32,137 bases of DNA, from assembly GCA_028293325.1 (NCBI GenBank), contig JAQGPA010000022.1:1-32137 (forward strand). Reading direction: 5' to 3'. The notes below the pieces were generated by a model. It was not told the DNA's origin. It worked only from the letters and a program-made list of their open reading frames with translations, and did no database searches. A program made the translations under genes and the position numbers. This DNA comes from Pedosphaera sp. Lineage in GTDB: Bacteria > Verrucomicrobiota > Verrucomicrobiia > Limisphaerales > Pedosphaeraceae. Positions 25,622-32,137 of the stretch are shown here, one piece after another (within the stretch, counting starts at the first letter, position 1; each line of letters starts with the position of its first letter).

Positions 25622-26593
25622 TTATTTCAATCCCTTGACGACGCCGGGCACAAGGTAGTTCGCCGGCTTCTGCGAGATTTTATAGACGTGGTTATCGAGA
25701 TTGAAGTTATTGCCAATTTCCATCGAACCGTAAATGGAGTCGAGGCCGGGGCCTTTATTGAATGCGGTTTTTGCCTCCGCCAGCGTCAGGAAATGCGTGC
25801 CCGGAATATTCTTCGCGTAATCCACCGGGTCCGCACCGACTTTTGCGGACATAATTTTTACCGCGTCATCCGCGGTGGCGGGGTCCTTCAGATAATCCAC
25901 GCACTTGTAATAGATCTGCGTGATTTTGGTCCAATCTTCCTTGTGCTTCGCGAAGCTGGTGGGGTTGACCGCCATCACGTCGTAGATAAGGCCCTTCGAT
26001 TCGGCGCTGGTGAAAAGTTTCTTTGAGCCGGCCACTTGTTTGAGCGCCTGTCCGGAGATGGGATACCATGCGCCGATGGCGGCGACCTTGCCCGAGGCGA
26101 GTGTCTCGGGTGTTTTGTCAGTGGCGGTGTTCACCAAGTTCACGTCCTCCTGCTTCATGCCGTTCACTTCAAGTGCCTTCAAGAGCAGCAAATGTTCCAC
26201 CAGCGTTTCCTCGATGCCGACATTTTTTCCCTTCAAGTCCTTGATCGAATTTATGCCGGGCGCGCCCACGATCATGTCGCTGCCTTCACTGTAATCGAGC
26301 AGGGCGACGATCTTGCTCTTGCCGCCGGTGGAACCGGTGACCATCGCATCCGTCGCGACGACGAGCACGGCGTCCACCTTGTTGGCGGAAAAAGCGTCAA
26401 TGGAGGGCAGGTATTCGAACCAGGCGAGTTCGACATCCAGGCCGGCATCCTTGAACCAGCCTTTCTGCTTGGCGACTTCGAGGACTGTGTAGCCGGGCCA
26501 GTCGCTGTAACCGATTTTAATGGTTTCGGCCATGACCCCGGCCATTCCGGCCAGGCCAACAATTGCAATTGCGATCAGTGTTTTCAGTTTCAT
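25622..26593 (-). CDS. ABC transporter periplasmic substrate-binding protein (NitT/TauT family)
   Basis: The product is 323 residues with a signal peptide (MKLKTLIAIAIVGLAGMAGV, then MAE). The mature part begins IKIGYSDWPGYTVLEVAKQK and contains the two-lobed binding-protein pattern DAVLVVATDAMV, KDLKGKNVGIEE and GAWYPISGQAL. This is the SsuA/TauA/NMT1-like superfamily that delivers sulfonates, nitrate, pyrimidine precursors, urea-like and guanidine-like solutes. The ligand cannot be read from sequence; the adjacent ureohydrolase makes a guanidino compound or guanidinium a good candidate. It is preceded by a 44-bp gap, the longest within the operon, containing a G-rich stretch near the start. 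Confidence 0.92.
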   Translation of the reverse strand: MKLKTLIAIAIVGLAGMAGVMAETIKIGYSDWPGYTVLEVAKQKGWFKDAGLDVELAWFEYLPSIDAFSANKVDAVLVVATDAMVTGSTGGKSKIVALLDYSEGSDMIVGAPGINSIKDLKGKNVGIEETLVEHLLLLKALEVNGMKQEDVNLVNTATDKTPETLASGKVAAIGAWYPISGQALKQVAGSKKLFTSAESKGLIYDVMAVNPTSFAKHKEDWTKITQIYYKCVDYLKDPATADDAVKIMSAKVGADPVDYAKNIPGTHFLTLAEAKTAFNKGPGLDSIYGSMEIGNNFNLDNHVYKISQKPANYLVPGVVKGLK

Positions 26594-26637
26594 TTTTTTC
26601 TTGGGGGTGGGTTGTTCGTTAGACTCCTAAAATCATT

Positions 26638-28107
26638 TCAAAACAGCCGGGCATAGCGGTCAATCTCCCATTGGCTGATGCTCTGGTGATAATCCTGCCA
26701 TTCGGCGCGTTTGTAGGTGATGAATTCATTCCGCAAATCCGTACCGAGAATTTTTTCGACAAAGGGGTCGGCGGCAAAGGCATCGACCGCTTCGCCGAGG
26801 GTGCGCGGGAGTTCCTGCACCCCGGCCAGATCCAGTTCGGCGGGCGAAAGTTCGTAAAGATTTTCATGGTGTGGATCGCCGGGATTCAATTTCTCGCGCA
26901 CGCCTTCCAGCCCGGCGGCGAGCACCAACGCGGCGGCGAGGTAGGGATTGCAGGAGGAATCGGCGTTGCGGCTTTCACAACGGCCGCCACCCATTGGAAT
27001 CCGCACAGAGTTGGTGCGGTTATTGGTGCCGAAGGAATTGAAGACGGGCGCCCAGGAGTAGTAGCTCATCGCGCCGCGACGGATGAGCCGCTTGTAGCTA
27101 TTCACCGTCGGCGCCAGCACCGCGCAGAGCGCCCGGCCATGCCGCAGGACGCCCGCGATAAATGAATAACCGAGCGGGGTCAGGCCCAGCCCGCGCGGGT
27201 CGCGCCCCGGCTCCGTGGCAAAGAGATTACGCCCGGTCTTTTTGTCCGCCAGCGACATGTTAAAGTGCGCGCCGTTGCCGGTTTTGTCGGCGAACGGCTT
27301 GGGCATGAACGTGGCCAGCAGTCCGTGTTTCGCGGCGATGCTCTTGGCCATGTAGCGGAAAAAGATGTAGCGGTCGGCCATGGTGAGCGCGTCGGCGTAA
27401 TTGAAATCGAACTCAAACTGTGAATTGCCATCTTCATGGTCGAAGGAATACACGTCCCAGCCGAGCCCGTTCATGGTGGAAGCCATTTCATCCAGCCAGG
27501 GGAAGACGTCGAGAAAGCGCTTCACGTCGTAACAACTCTTCTCGAGATTGTCATCGCTGTTTGGCACGAGGAGGCGTCCGCGCTCGTCCTGCTTGAGTAC
27601 GTAAATTTCGCATTCGATGCCGAGGTTGAAGGTAAACCCCAGCCGCGCCGCCTCGGCGAGCTGGTTTTGCAGCAGCACGCGCGTGTTCAGCGGGTAGGGA
27701 CGTCCATGAAAATAATTATCCGCTGGCAGCCATGCCACTTCCTTTTGCCAAGGAAGCTGAATGATGTTCCGGAGGTCCGGCACGGAGGAAATTTCATCGT
27801 CATTGGGAGCTTGGCCTAGGCCGTCGAGGGCATAACCGGTGTAGAGCTCGGAGCCGTGGGCGAAGTGCTCAAAATGTTCGATGGGAACGAACTTGCCCTT
27901 GGGCACGCCGTGAATGTCCACGTAAGCGCCCAGACAATATTTTACACCTTTTTTTATCAGTTGTCGCTTGATGGCCTTGACACCCGCGGACCCGTTGGGT
28001 TGAGGGGGCGGAGCCAATTTTGCGGCGGTAGCGCCGGCGAGCCGAGGATGGCCATTGTGTCCATTCGCGGACCGTGCTGGTGATTTGAGCTGCCGGGTGG
28101 ATTTCAT
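26638..28107 (-). CDS. Glutamine synthetase family protein (type III/GlnT-like)
   Basis: The product is 489 residues. A Pro/Ala-rich N-terminal extension (about 45 residues) precedes a beta-grasp domain ([15 protein letters not shown]) and a catalytic domain with GIECEIYVL (metal Glu), [11 protein letters not shown], the His-containing [14 protein letters not shown], an NSYKRL motif and [25 protein letters not shown]. It resembles GlnT-type and gamma-glutamylmethylamide synthetase enzymes more than GlnA. The reaction is ATP-dependent ligation of glutamate to ammonia or an amine. In this operon it could assimilate ammonia released by the ureohydrolase or condense an amine. Its start overlaps the creatininase-like stop (ATGA). 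Confidence 0.9.
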   Translation of the reverse strand: MKSTRQLKSPARSANGHNGHPRLAGATAAKLAPPPQPNGSAGVKAIKRQLIKKGVKYCLGAYVDIHGVPKGKFVPIEHFEHFAHGSELYTGYALDGLGQAPNDDEISSVPDLRNIIQLPWQKEVAWLPADNYFHGRPYPLNTRVLLQNQLAEAARLGFTFNLGIECEIYVLKQDERGRLLVPNSDDNLEKSCYDVKRFLDVFPWLDEMASTMNGLGWDVYSFDHEDGNSQFEFDFNYADALTMADRYIFFRYMAKSIAAKHGLLATFMPKPFADKTGNGAHFNMSLADKKTGRNLFATEPGRDPRGLGLTPLGYSFIAGVLRHGRALCAVLAPTVNSYKRLIRRGAMSYYSWAPVFNSFGTNNRTNSVRIPMGGGRCESRNADSSCNPYLAAALVLAAGLEGVREKLNPGDPHHENLYELSPAELDLAGVQELPRTLGEAVDAFAADPFVEKILGTDLRNEFITYKRAEWQDYHQSISQWEIDRYARLF

Positions 28108-28889
28108 GTGAGAGTGGAAAAATAGCTTTGGTTCAATGGCGGCTGTTCCGTCAGCGCGCGGCGAACGAGCGCCGTGAGATCTTCAGTCATGAAGCGGAAT
28201 AATTTTTCGCCCTGTTTGCGGCTGGCGCGGCTCGGGAAACCGGTCACGCCGTTTTTGCTGCTGCGATTGACCGGATGCGAAAAGACCAGATCGCCGGTCC
28301 GGTCCTCATCATCCGCGGTGGCAATGCGATCGGCTCGGACTAATCCCGGCGCGCAGGCCAGCATCAGGGACGTTTCGGCGGCATTGGCGTGCCAGTCTTG
28401 CGCGTCGGCAAAAAACTCGGCGCGCACCCGCGGGCTGAGTTCGGCGATGTTGCAAACGCGGACCAGCGCGTCGTCGAAGCGGCTGCGGAGGGTTTCCAGG
28501 GCGCAACGCAATGGCGCGGCATTGCCCACATGACCATTGACCAGCAGCAAGCGCCTGAATCCGGCATGGTGGAGCCAATCGTAGATTTCCGTCACGGTGG
28601 CCATGAGTGTTTGCGGTTGCAACGCGAGGGTGCCCGGCCAGCGCCGCGAATGGCCGAGCGAACAGCCGTAGGGCAGGGACGGCAGCACCGGCACGCCGGT
28701 GGCGCAGGAGACCGCCTCGCATAACTTCGCGGCGTTGCAGGTGTCCATGCCCACGCCCAGGTGTGGGCCGTGCTGTTCCGTCGCGCCGACCGGCAGGAGA
28801 CACAACTCGACACCGGAGCGGCGCAGGGAAGCGATTTCTTCCCAGGTCAAGGTTTGCCAAAGCAGCGGTCTCTGTTCGAGCGCGTGCAT
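28104..28889 (-). CDS. Creatininase-family amidohydrolase
   Basis: The product is 261 residues. Family metal and active-site motifs are clear: [20 protein letters not shown] (Glu, His and Asp ligands), LVNGHVGN and [13 protein letters not shown] (His and Glu). Members hydrolyse cyclic or linear amides (creatinine, formamidopyrimidine intermediates, mycofactocin precursor peptide) with Mn or Zn. Substrate cannot be fixed, but hydrolysis of a creatinine-like or other C-N bond would fit a guanidino-compound pathway. It starts 4 bp after the ureohydrolase stop and overlaps the glutamine-synthetase-like gene. Confidence 0.9.
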   Translation of the reverse strand: MHALEQRPLLWQTLTWEEIASLRRSGVELCLLPVGATEQHGPHLGVGMDTCNAAKLCEAVSCATGVPVLPSLPYGCSLGHSRRWPGTLALQPQTLMATVTEIYDWLHHAGFRRLLLVNGHVGNAAPLRCALETLRSRFDDALVRVCNIAELSPRVRAEFFADAQDWHANAAETSLMLACAPGLVRADRIATADDEDRTGDLVFSHPVNRSSKNGVTGFPSRASRKQGEKLFRFMTEDLTALVRRALTEQPPLNQSYFSTLT

Positions 28890-28893
28890 TCCG

Positions 28894-30351
28894 TTATTTT
28901 TTGGACCGCTTGCCGGGCTTGCGTTTCGGCCAATAAGGCGGCGGCGGGAGTTTGGTTGGGGGTTTATGACCGAGCTTGCCTTCGTTCACCAGCGTGGCGA
29001 CCACGTCCATGATGGCGCGGGTGGCGACGAGCGCGGTCATGTCACTCGGATCGTAAGAGGGAGCAACCTCCACGACCTCCATGCCGCAGAGTCCTTCGCG
29101 GGCGACAAGCTTCAACAACTTGAGCACTTCGCGCGGCAAAAATCCGCCCGGTTCCGGCCAGCCGGTGCCGGGCACAAACCCGGAATCAAGCGAATCGACG
29201 TCGAAGCTGAGATAAACCGCCTTGGCACCCTTCCAAGCCACGTCGAGCGCGATTTCCGCGGCCTTTTCCACGCCGATGTTTTCGATATCGTCAATGGTCA
29301 GCACCGTCGTGCCGCGGGAACGGCCGACCTTTACGCCCGGCCGGGGCGCCTGCCAGCCGCCAATGCCGAGTTGCACCAGGTTGACGGCCGGGGCGTTGGG
29401 GATGTTCGTGGCGTGGAACCACGGAGTGGTGTGCATCCGCTCGTCCATGTCGGTTTCCTGCGTGTCCACGTGGCGGTCAATGTGAATGATGCCGACGGGG
29501 CCATCGATATAAGGGGCAATGCCGCGAACGTTGGGATAACCAATGGAGTGATCGCCGCCGAGCATGATGGGAAAGACGCCACTGGAACGGACATGCGCGA
29601 CGGCCTTGGAGATTTGGTCGAAGCCTTTTTCGATGTTGGCAATAGCGAAGACATCGCCGACGTCGCAGATCTTGAGTGATTCGCGCAGGTCAACGCCCAT
29701 TTCATAATTGTAGGTGCCATAGAGCGCCGAAATGCGCCGGATGCCCTGCGGCCCGAAACGCGTGCCACTCCGGTAGGTCGTGCCGATGTCAAAAGGCACA
29801 CCGATGACGGCGGCTTCGTATTGCGAGACTTTATGGACGTCCTCGAGATAATGGGACTTGATGAAGGTATTGATGCCGGCAAAGTGGGGAAGTTCGCCGC
29901 GCGCGAAACAGGAGATCGAGCGGTCTTTTATAGACGGGGCGGCTTCGAGGCCATGGGCAATGCAACGGTCCACTTCGTTCTGCCAGCCTTTGGAGCCGAG
30001 TTCCTCCTCGCGATATTTGGCCCAGGCACCCTGGCGAATCGCGGGGTCGAACACCTCGGGATGAGGATGTCCAGCGGGGGCCTTGCCAGATTTGTCGTGC
30101 TCGGGATGCTCCACCGGCTTCCACGGGTAGCCCATCGGATGATCGGGATGCGGGTGGTGAGACGAAGGCAGGTCGGGAAACGGCTGACCATGTTCGGCGT
30201 GATGATGCCGGCCGGGTTGGAATTGATGACCGGCGGCCTCATGATGATCCTTGCCCTCGGTGTGTGCGAGATCATGTTGGGCCGCAGAACTGGCGGAGCG
30301 GACGCGGCGGACGAGTTTACGTTTTTTTGAATGCGAATGACCAAAGCCCAT
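28894..30351 (-). CDS. Ureohydrolase (agmatinase family), guanidine-hydrolase-like, with His-rich N-terminus
   Basis: The product is 485 residues, against about 300-320 for agmatinase. Residues 1-97 contain 19 histidines and no cysteine. The catalytic domain (about 170-460) has the binuclear-metal ligands of the arginase/agmatinase superfamily: His268 (GGDHS), Asp292-His294-Asp296 (HIDRHVDTQ) and Asp384-Asp386 (SFDVDSLDS). GTGWPEPGG with Trp398, and HIDRHVD instead of the usual D-A-H-x-D, set it apart from classical agmatinase. They resemble what I remember of the Ni-dependent guanidine hydrolase (GdmH) clade, which also lies beside a NitT/TauT-type ABC importer in cyanobacteria. I infer guanidine or guanidino-compound hydrolysis giving urea or ammonia, probably with nickel. 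Agmatinase or guanidinobutyrase remain possible. It is the first gene of the operon. There is no clear Shine-Dalgarno before ATG 30351. Confidence 0.85.
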   Translation of the reverse strand: MGFGHSHSKKRKLVRRVRSASSAAQHDLAHTEGKDHHEAAGHQFQPGRHHHAEHGQPFPDLPSSHHPHPDHPMGYPWKPVEHPEHDKSGKAPAGHPHPEVFDPAIRQGAWAKYREEELGSKGWQNEVDRCIAHGLEAAPSIKDRSISCFARGELPHFAGINTFIKSHYLEDVHKVSQYEAAVIGVPFDIGTTYRSGTRFGPQGIRRISALYGTYNYEMGVDLRESLKICDVGDVFAIANIEKGFDQISKAVAHVRSSGVFPIMLGGDHSIGYPNVRGIAPYIDGPVGIIHIDRHVDTQETDMDERMHTTPWFHATNIPNAPAVNLVQLGIGGWQAPRPGVKVGRSRGTTVLTIDDIENIGVEKAAEIALDVAWKGAKAVYLSFDVDSLDSGFVPGTGWPEPGGFLPREVLKLLKLVAREGLCGMEVVEVAPSYDPSDMTALVATRAIMDVVATLVNEGKLGHKPPTKLPPPPYWPKRKPGKRSKK

Positions 30352-30463
30352 AACAAAATAAGTACGGAATGCGGACAGATTAATTTTTTACCGAGATGAC
30401 CACTCGTGCCACAAGGCGCAGAGAGGCGATGGAGATGAGAAATCAATTCCGATCCGGAGGGCC

Positions 30464-30762
30464 GCAGCAAATTACGATGAGGGTCTGCCACTCGAAGAGA
30501 CAACGATCGTCCAACCGGTGGGAGGCAGTCTTAGATTGGCACGTCGTCATTCAAAACTAGTTGAGCATAGGACATGCCAAACGCGATGGAAGAGGTCGCG
30601 CGCCATAATGAAAGATTCGAGCGGCGTAATTTACCCATGTTTTCAGACCTCAAAACGGCGCTTTTGGAACACGAAGGATGTCATAAAAAAAATCCAAGAA
30701 AATCTTGCGGCAGGCAAAACACGGTTCGCGACTGAGCAAAATTGTTCAACCTGTTCACAAAA
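30464..30762 (-). promoter_or_regulatory. Conserved leader element, copy B (upstream of the ureohydrolase operon)
   Basis: In transcription order: TTTTGTGAACAG at 30762-30751, identical to copy A, here continuing GTTGAACA so that TGAACA appears twice 9 bp apart; a 41-nt block at 30578-30538 (GGCA ... CCTATGCT ... ATGACGACGTGCC); a hairpin at 30521-30500 whose stem is partly kept by a G-U pair in place of G-C; and the 54-nt block at 30517-30464 with 48 of 54 bases identical to copy A. The start codon of the ureohydrolase lies 112 nt further on. No open reading frame in the region looks real. A metal- or ligand-sensing leader RNA is the leading explanation. Confidence 0.7.
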
Positions 30763-30986
30763 TACCAGTAGATTTGACGGTTTGAGATTTTATCGGAAGC
30801 TCGTGGTGAATGTTTCAATGCCGGTTGCCAATCTTTTTGGATCACAACTTAACAGAGTAAAATTGGCTCACTGACAGTTTCACCGACACTTGGGTTTTCA
30901 AGTTATTTGTCTCGCAGCAGTCATTGCAAGAGAAGCGGAAATTGGAAGTGCCTTAAGGTTTAACTTAAACTTTTCTCAGGCCATGG

Positions 30987-31009
30987 TTCGATGCCGACCC
31001 TCGCCGCCA
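30987..31009 (+). pseudogene. 3' end of a tRNA (Ser-like) left as an attachment-site scar
   Basis: The bases fit a tRNA 3' end position by position: T-loop TTCGATG (30987-30993), 3' T-stem CCGAC (30994-30998), 3' acceptor strand CCTCGCC (30999-31005), discriminator G and CCA (31006-31009). The 5' side (CCATGG and upstream) does not pair with the T-stem, and no anticodon arm precedes it, so this is not a working tRNA. A G discriminator before CCA is typical of tRNA-Ser. Integrases often use tRNA 3' ends, and an integrase fragment starts 174 bp away, so this is probably an att site. Confidence 0.6.
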
Positions 31010-31080
31010 AGTTTTGTTGCTTGCGCAGCAAGGAGTTAAGTTGGTCGGAAGGGCTACTGTCAGTAAACTGGCGAGTGAAA

Positions 31081-31132
31081 CCACTATTCGCCAGAACTTG
31101 CCAGTATTCGCTGAAGCTCGCCAAAACTCGCG
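31081..31132. repeat. Tandem array of degenerate 10-bp repeats (iteron-like)
   Basis: Five successive decamers start at 31081, 31091, 31101, 31111 and 31121: CCACTATTCG, CCAGAACTTG, CCAGTATTCG, CTGAAGCTCG and CCAAAACTCG. The consensus is about C-C-A-R-W-A-Y-T-C-G, with no slippage in the 10-bp period, close to one helical turn. An inverted GGCGAGTG lies just before (31070-31077). The array sits between the tRNA scar and the integrase fragment, where arm-type integrase sites or a control region would be expected. Confidence 0.6.
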
Positions 31133-31183
31133 TTCTTAAACGCGGATGAAACCGGACTGGTTTTTCGATTCAGAGGATCGCCT

Positions 31184-31669
31184 ATGAAATCGAGATTCAT
31201 CCTGTTTAAGCGAGCGGGTGTCTATTACAGCGAGGACACCAAGACGGGCAAACAGCACGGCCAGCGCACGAACGACGAGGAGGACGAGGCGGAAGCGTTG
31301 ACCATCCTTCATTCCAAGGACGAAGCCCACCGTCAGCTGGTGCTTAATCTGCAAATCGCACGGACGTATTTGATGACCACGGACCCGGAAGTGGCAAAAA
31401 GCTCGGTTTCGACAATGCCCATCCAATCCGCGAGCGTCGTGAACTTCCCATCTCTTCTCACGGTCAGAACTAACGTTTCAGAAGGGAGGCTTGTGACTGT
31501 GCAAACACTATGGACATTGTGCTTAAAAAGCGTCCGCCAGCACGGTGTGCTTCACTGCGCGGACGTTAGTGTTTGGATTCGTTGGGCTCGTTTTGGTAAG
31601 CTTGAAGAATCCCCACAACCATGGGGCCAAATTTTTTCTTCAACTCCTGGCATCGCGTCGAGTTCTTAA
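31184..31669 (+). pseudogene. Truncated tyrosine-type integrase (N-terminal fragment)
   Basis: The frame opens with MKSRFILFKRAGVYYSEDT, followed by TGKQHGQRT, EALTILHSKDEAHRQ and LNLQIARTYL. I recognise this as the N-terminal arm-binding region of phage-type integrases common in Verrucomicrobiota. Similarity stops around codon 72 (about 31400). The frame happens to remain open to 31669, but the later residues look random and run antisense through the arsR-like gene. The core-binding and catalytic (R-H-R-Y) domains are missing. A good GAGG precedes the ATG. It is a decayed remnant that cannot recombine. Confidence 0.6.
31525..31565 (-). terminator. Rho-independent terminator of the arsR-like gene
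   Basis: On the minus strand, CGTCCGC (31565-31559) begins directly after the stop codon and pairs with GCGGACG (31537-31531). An inner AGCAC/GTGCT hairpin sits between the arms, and CTTTTTAAG follows. Confidence 0.75.
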
Positions 31670-31907
31670 GTTCAACGCCTTTGCGTTCGCTACGAATCAG
31701 GCCGGCTTCCCGAAGAATCTTGAAATGTTGCGACAACGTGGACTTGGGAAGTTTCAGGTTGCCATTGGACAAAAAGGCGGAGCAGTTCATGGCGCTGTCA
31801 GCCTGAGCCAGTTCTGCGTAGATGCAAACCCGGACAGGGTCTGAGAGGGCATACAGAATGCCCTGCACGGTTATTTCTTTCAGAGACGGATGATAAAGCG
31901 GCCGCAT
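31566..31907 (-). CDS. ArsR/SmtB-family winged-helix transcriptional repressor
   Basis: The product is 113 residues. A winged helix-turn-helix spans about 15-85: ILYALSDPVRVCIYAELAQ, then the recognition-helix region KLPKSTLSQHFKILREAGLI and the wing RSERKGVELKN. This is the ArsR-type DNA-binding fold. The CxC metal motif of classical arsenic/zinc sensors is absent; single cysteines at positions 28 and 42 (VCIY, NCSAF) are not arranged that way. It may therefore respond to a small molecule or redox state. It is divergent from the SDR gene and probably represses it through the palindrome at 31945-31971. Confidence 0.88.
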   Translation of the reverse strand: MRPLYHPSLKEITVQGILYALSDPVRVCIYAELAQADSAMNCSAFLSNGNLKLPKSTLSQHFKILREAGLIRSERKGVELKNSTRCQELKKKFGPMVVGILQAYQNEPNESKH

Positions 31908-31926
31908 AAAAGAATGCTATCACAAC

Positions 31927-31971
31927 TTGACAGGATAGTCCACTAGTTCCATAATACTGAATAATGGAACT
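31927..31971 (+). promoter_or_regulatory. Sigma70-like promoter of the SDR gene with overlapping palindromic operator
   Basis: TTGACA (31927-31932) and CATAAT (31950-31955) are separated by exactly 17 bp. The palindrome AGTTCCAT (31945-31952) / ATGGAACT (31964-31971) overlaps the -10 box. A repressor bound there would block the promoter, and the divergent arsR-like gene is the obvious candidate. The distance to the SDR start leaves a leader of about 70 nt. Confidence 0.7.
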
Positions 31972-32034
31972 TAGTTGTTAACTGAAACAAACGATTCTAT
32001 CGTAAACACAATGAGTCTTAACATGGAGAAAATT

Positions 32035-32137
32035 ATGCAAAAATTAACAGGAGCGAGTGAGGGCAAGTTGAATGGAAAGGTCGCCATTATCACCGGCGGC
32101 AACAGCGGTATGGGCCTCGCCACGGCCAAGCGTTTTG
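32035..32137 (+). CDS. SDR-family oxidoreductase (5' part, cut by the window end)
   Basis: Thirty-four residues are visible, ending at the window edge. After a short leader, GKVAIITGGNSGMGLATAKRF carries the SDR nucleotide-binding motif T-G-G-x-S-G-x-G in its T-G-G-N-S-G-M-G form. I chose ATG 32035 because GGAG (32025-32028) is well placed before it; in-frame ATGs at 32011 and 32023 are alternatives. It is divergent from the arsR-like gene, a common pairing in which the repressor controls the dehydrogenase. Confidence 0.85.
   Translation, partial: MQKLTGASEGKLNGKVAIITGGNSGMGLATAKRF

Noticed and set aside
28894..30351. Plain SpeB agmatinase of polyamine synthesis
   Set aside because: Not excluded, but the GTGWPEPGG and HIDRHVD motifs, the His-rich extension, the importer neighbours and the absence of polyamine genes favour a guanidine-hydrolase-like role.
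30518..30874. Plus-strand 118-codon frame across leader B
   Set aside because: It lies over the conserved non-coding element, has no family features and no counterpart frame is conserved in copy A.
30960..31009. Complete tRNA gene
   Set aside because: Only the T-loop, 3' T-stem, acceptor strand and CCA are present; the 5' T-stem and all upstream arms are missing.
31081..31132. CRISPR array
   Set aside because: The repeats are 10 bp with no spacers and there are no cas genes in the window.

Overview
The window looks like chromosomal DNA of a Verrucomicrobiota bacterium, probably a soil or freshwater Limisphaerales/Pedosphaera-like lineage. This is inferred from a pseudopilin-like protein with an H-X9-DG-type C-terminus, very large secreted glycosidases and autotransporter-strand-repeat proteins ending in a shared 'Y-x-V-L-...-P-Q-x-F-Y/F-R-I' domain, and an integrase N-terminus typical of that phylum. 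No sequence search was possible, so the taxonomy is inference.

Left part (1-15.7 kb, + strand): the tail of an IS5-family transposase, then a polysaccharide-utilisation region. It holds a pseudopilin-like secreted protein, a 1266-residue multidomain GH10 xylanase, a 966-residue autotransporter-associated beta-strand-repeat protein, a periplasmic-propeller histidine kinase translationally coupled to a NarL-type response regulator, a GH2 beta-glucuronidase-like enzyme and a GH50/agarase-like enzyme. A small hairpin motif (CCCAC, T-rich loop, GTGGG) recurs in three of the intergenic regions, each upstream of a secreted-protein gene.

Right part (16-30.4 kb, - strand): a beta-barrel porin, a UreH/NicO-like nickel permease with a His-rich loop, and a compact operon of 12 genes, mostly coupled by ATGA overlaps. 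In transcription order from 30351 the operon encodes: a Ni/Mn ureohydrolase with a His-rich N-terminal extension, best read as a guanidine-hydrolase-like enzyme; a creatininase-family amidohydrolase; a type III/GlnT-like glutamine synthetase homologue; a NitT/TauT-type ABC importer (binding protein, permease, ATPase); a polysaccharide-deacetylase-fold hydrolase; a Rieske oxygenase; an SDR dehydrogenase; a SUMF1-fold protein; an xylose-isomerase-like TIM barrel; and a small membrane protein. Together they suggest import and oxidative/hydrolytic breakdown of a nitrogen-rich, possibly guanidino, compound with nickel supply and ammonia assimilation.

The most notable observation is a ~290-nt leader element present twice, in the same orientation, once before the nickel permease and once before the ureohydrolase operon. 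The copies share a 54-nt block (48/54 identical), further short blocks, a hairpin and an identical 12-nt promoter-proximal motif. I do not recognise it as a known riboswitch class, and it is a candidate new cis-regulatory RNA.

Right edge (30.9-32.1 kb): an integration scar (a 3' tRNA fragment, a tandem array of 10-bp repeats and a truncated integrase), then an ArsR-type repressor divergent from an SDR gene with a clear sigma70-like promoter overlapped by a palindrome.
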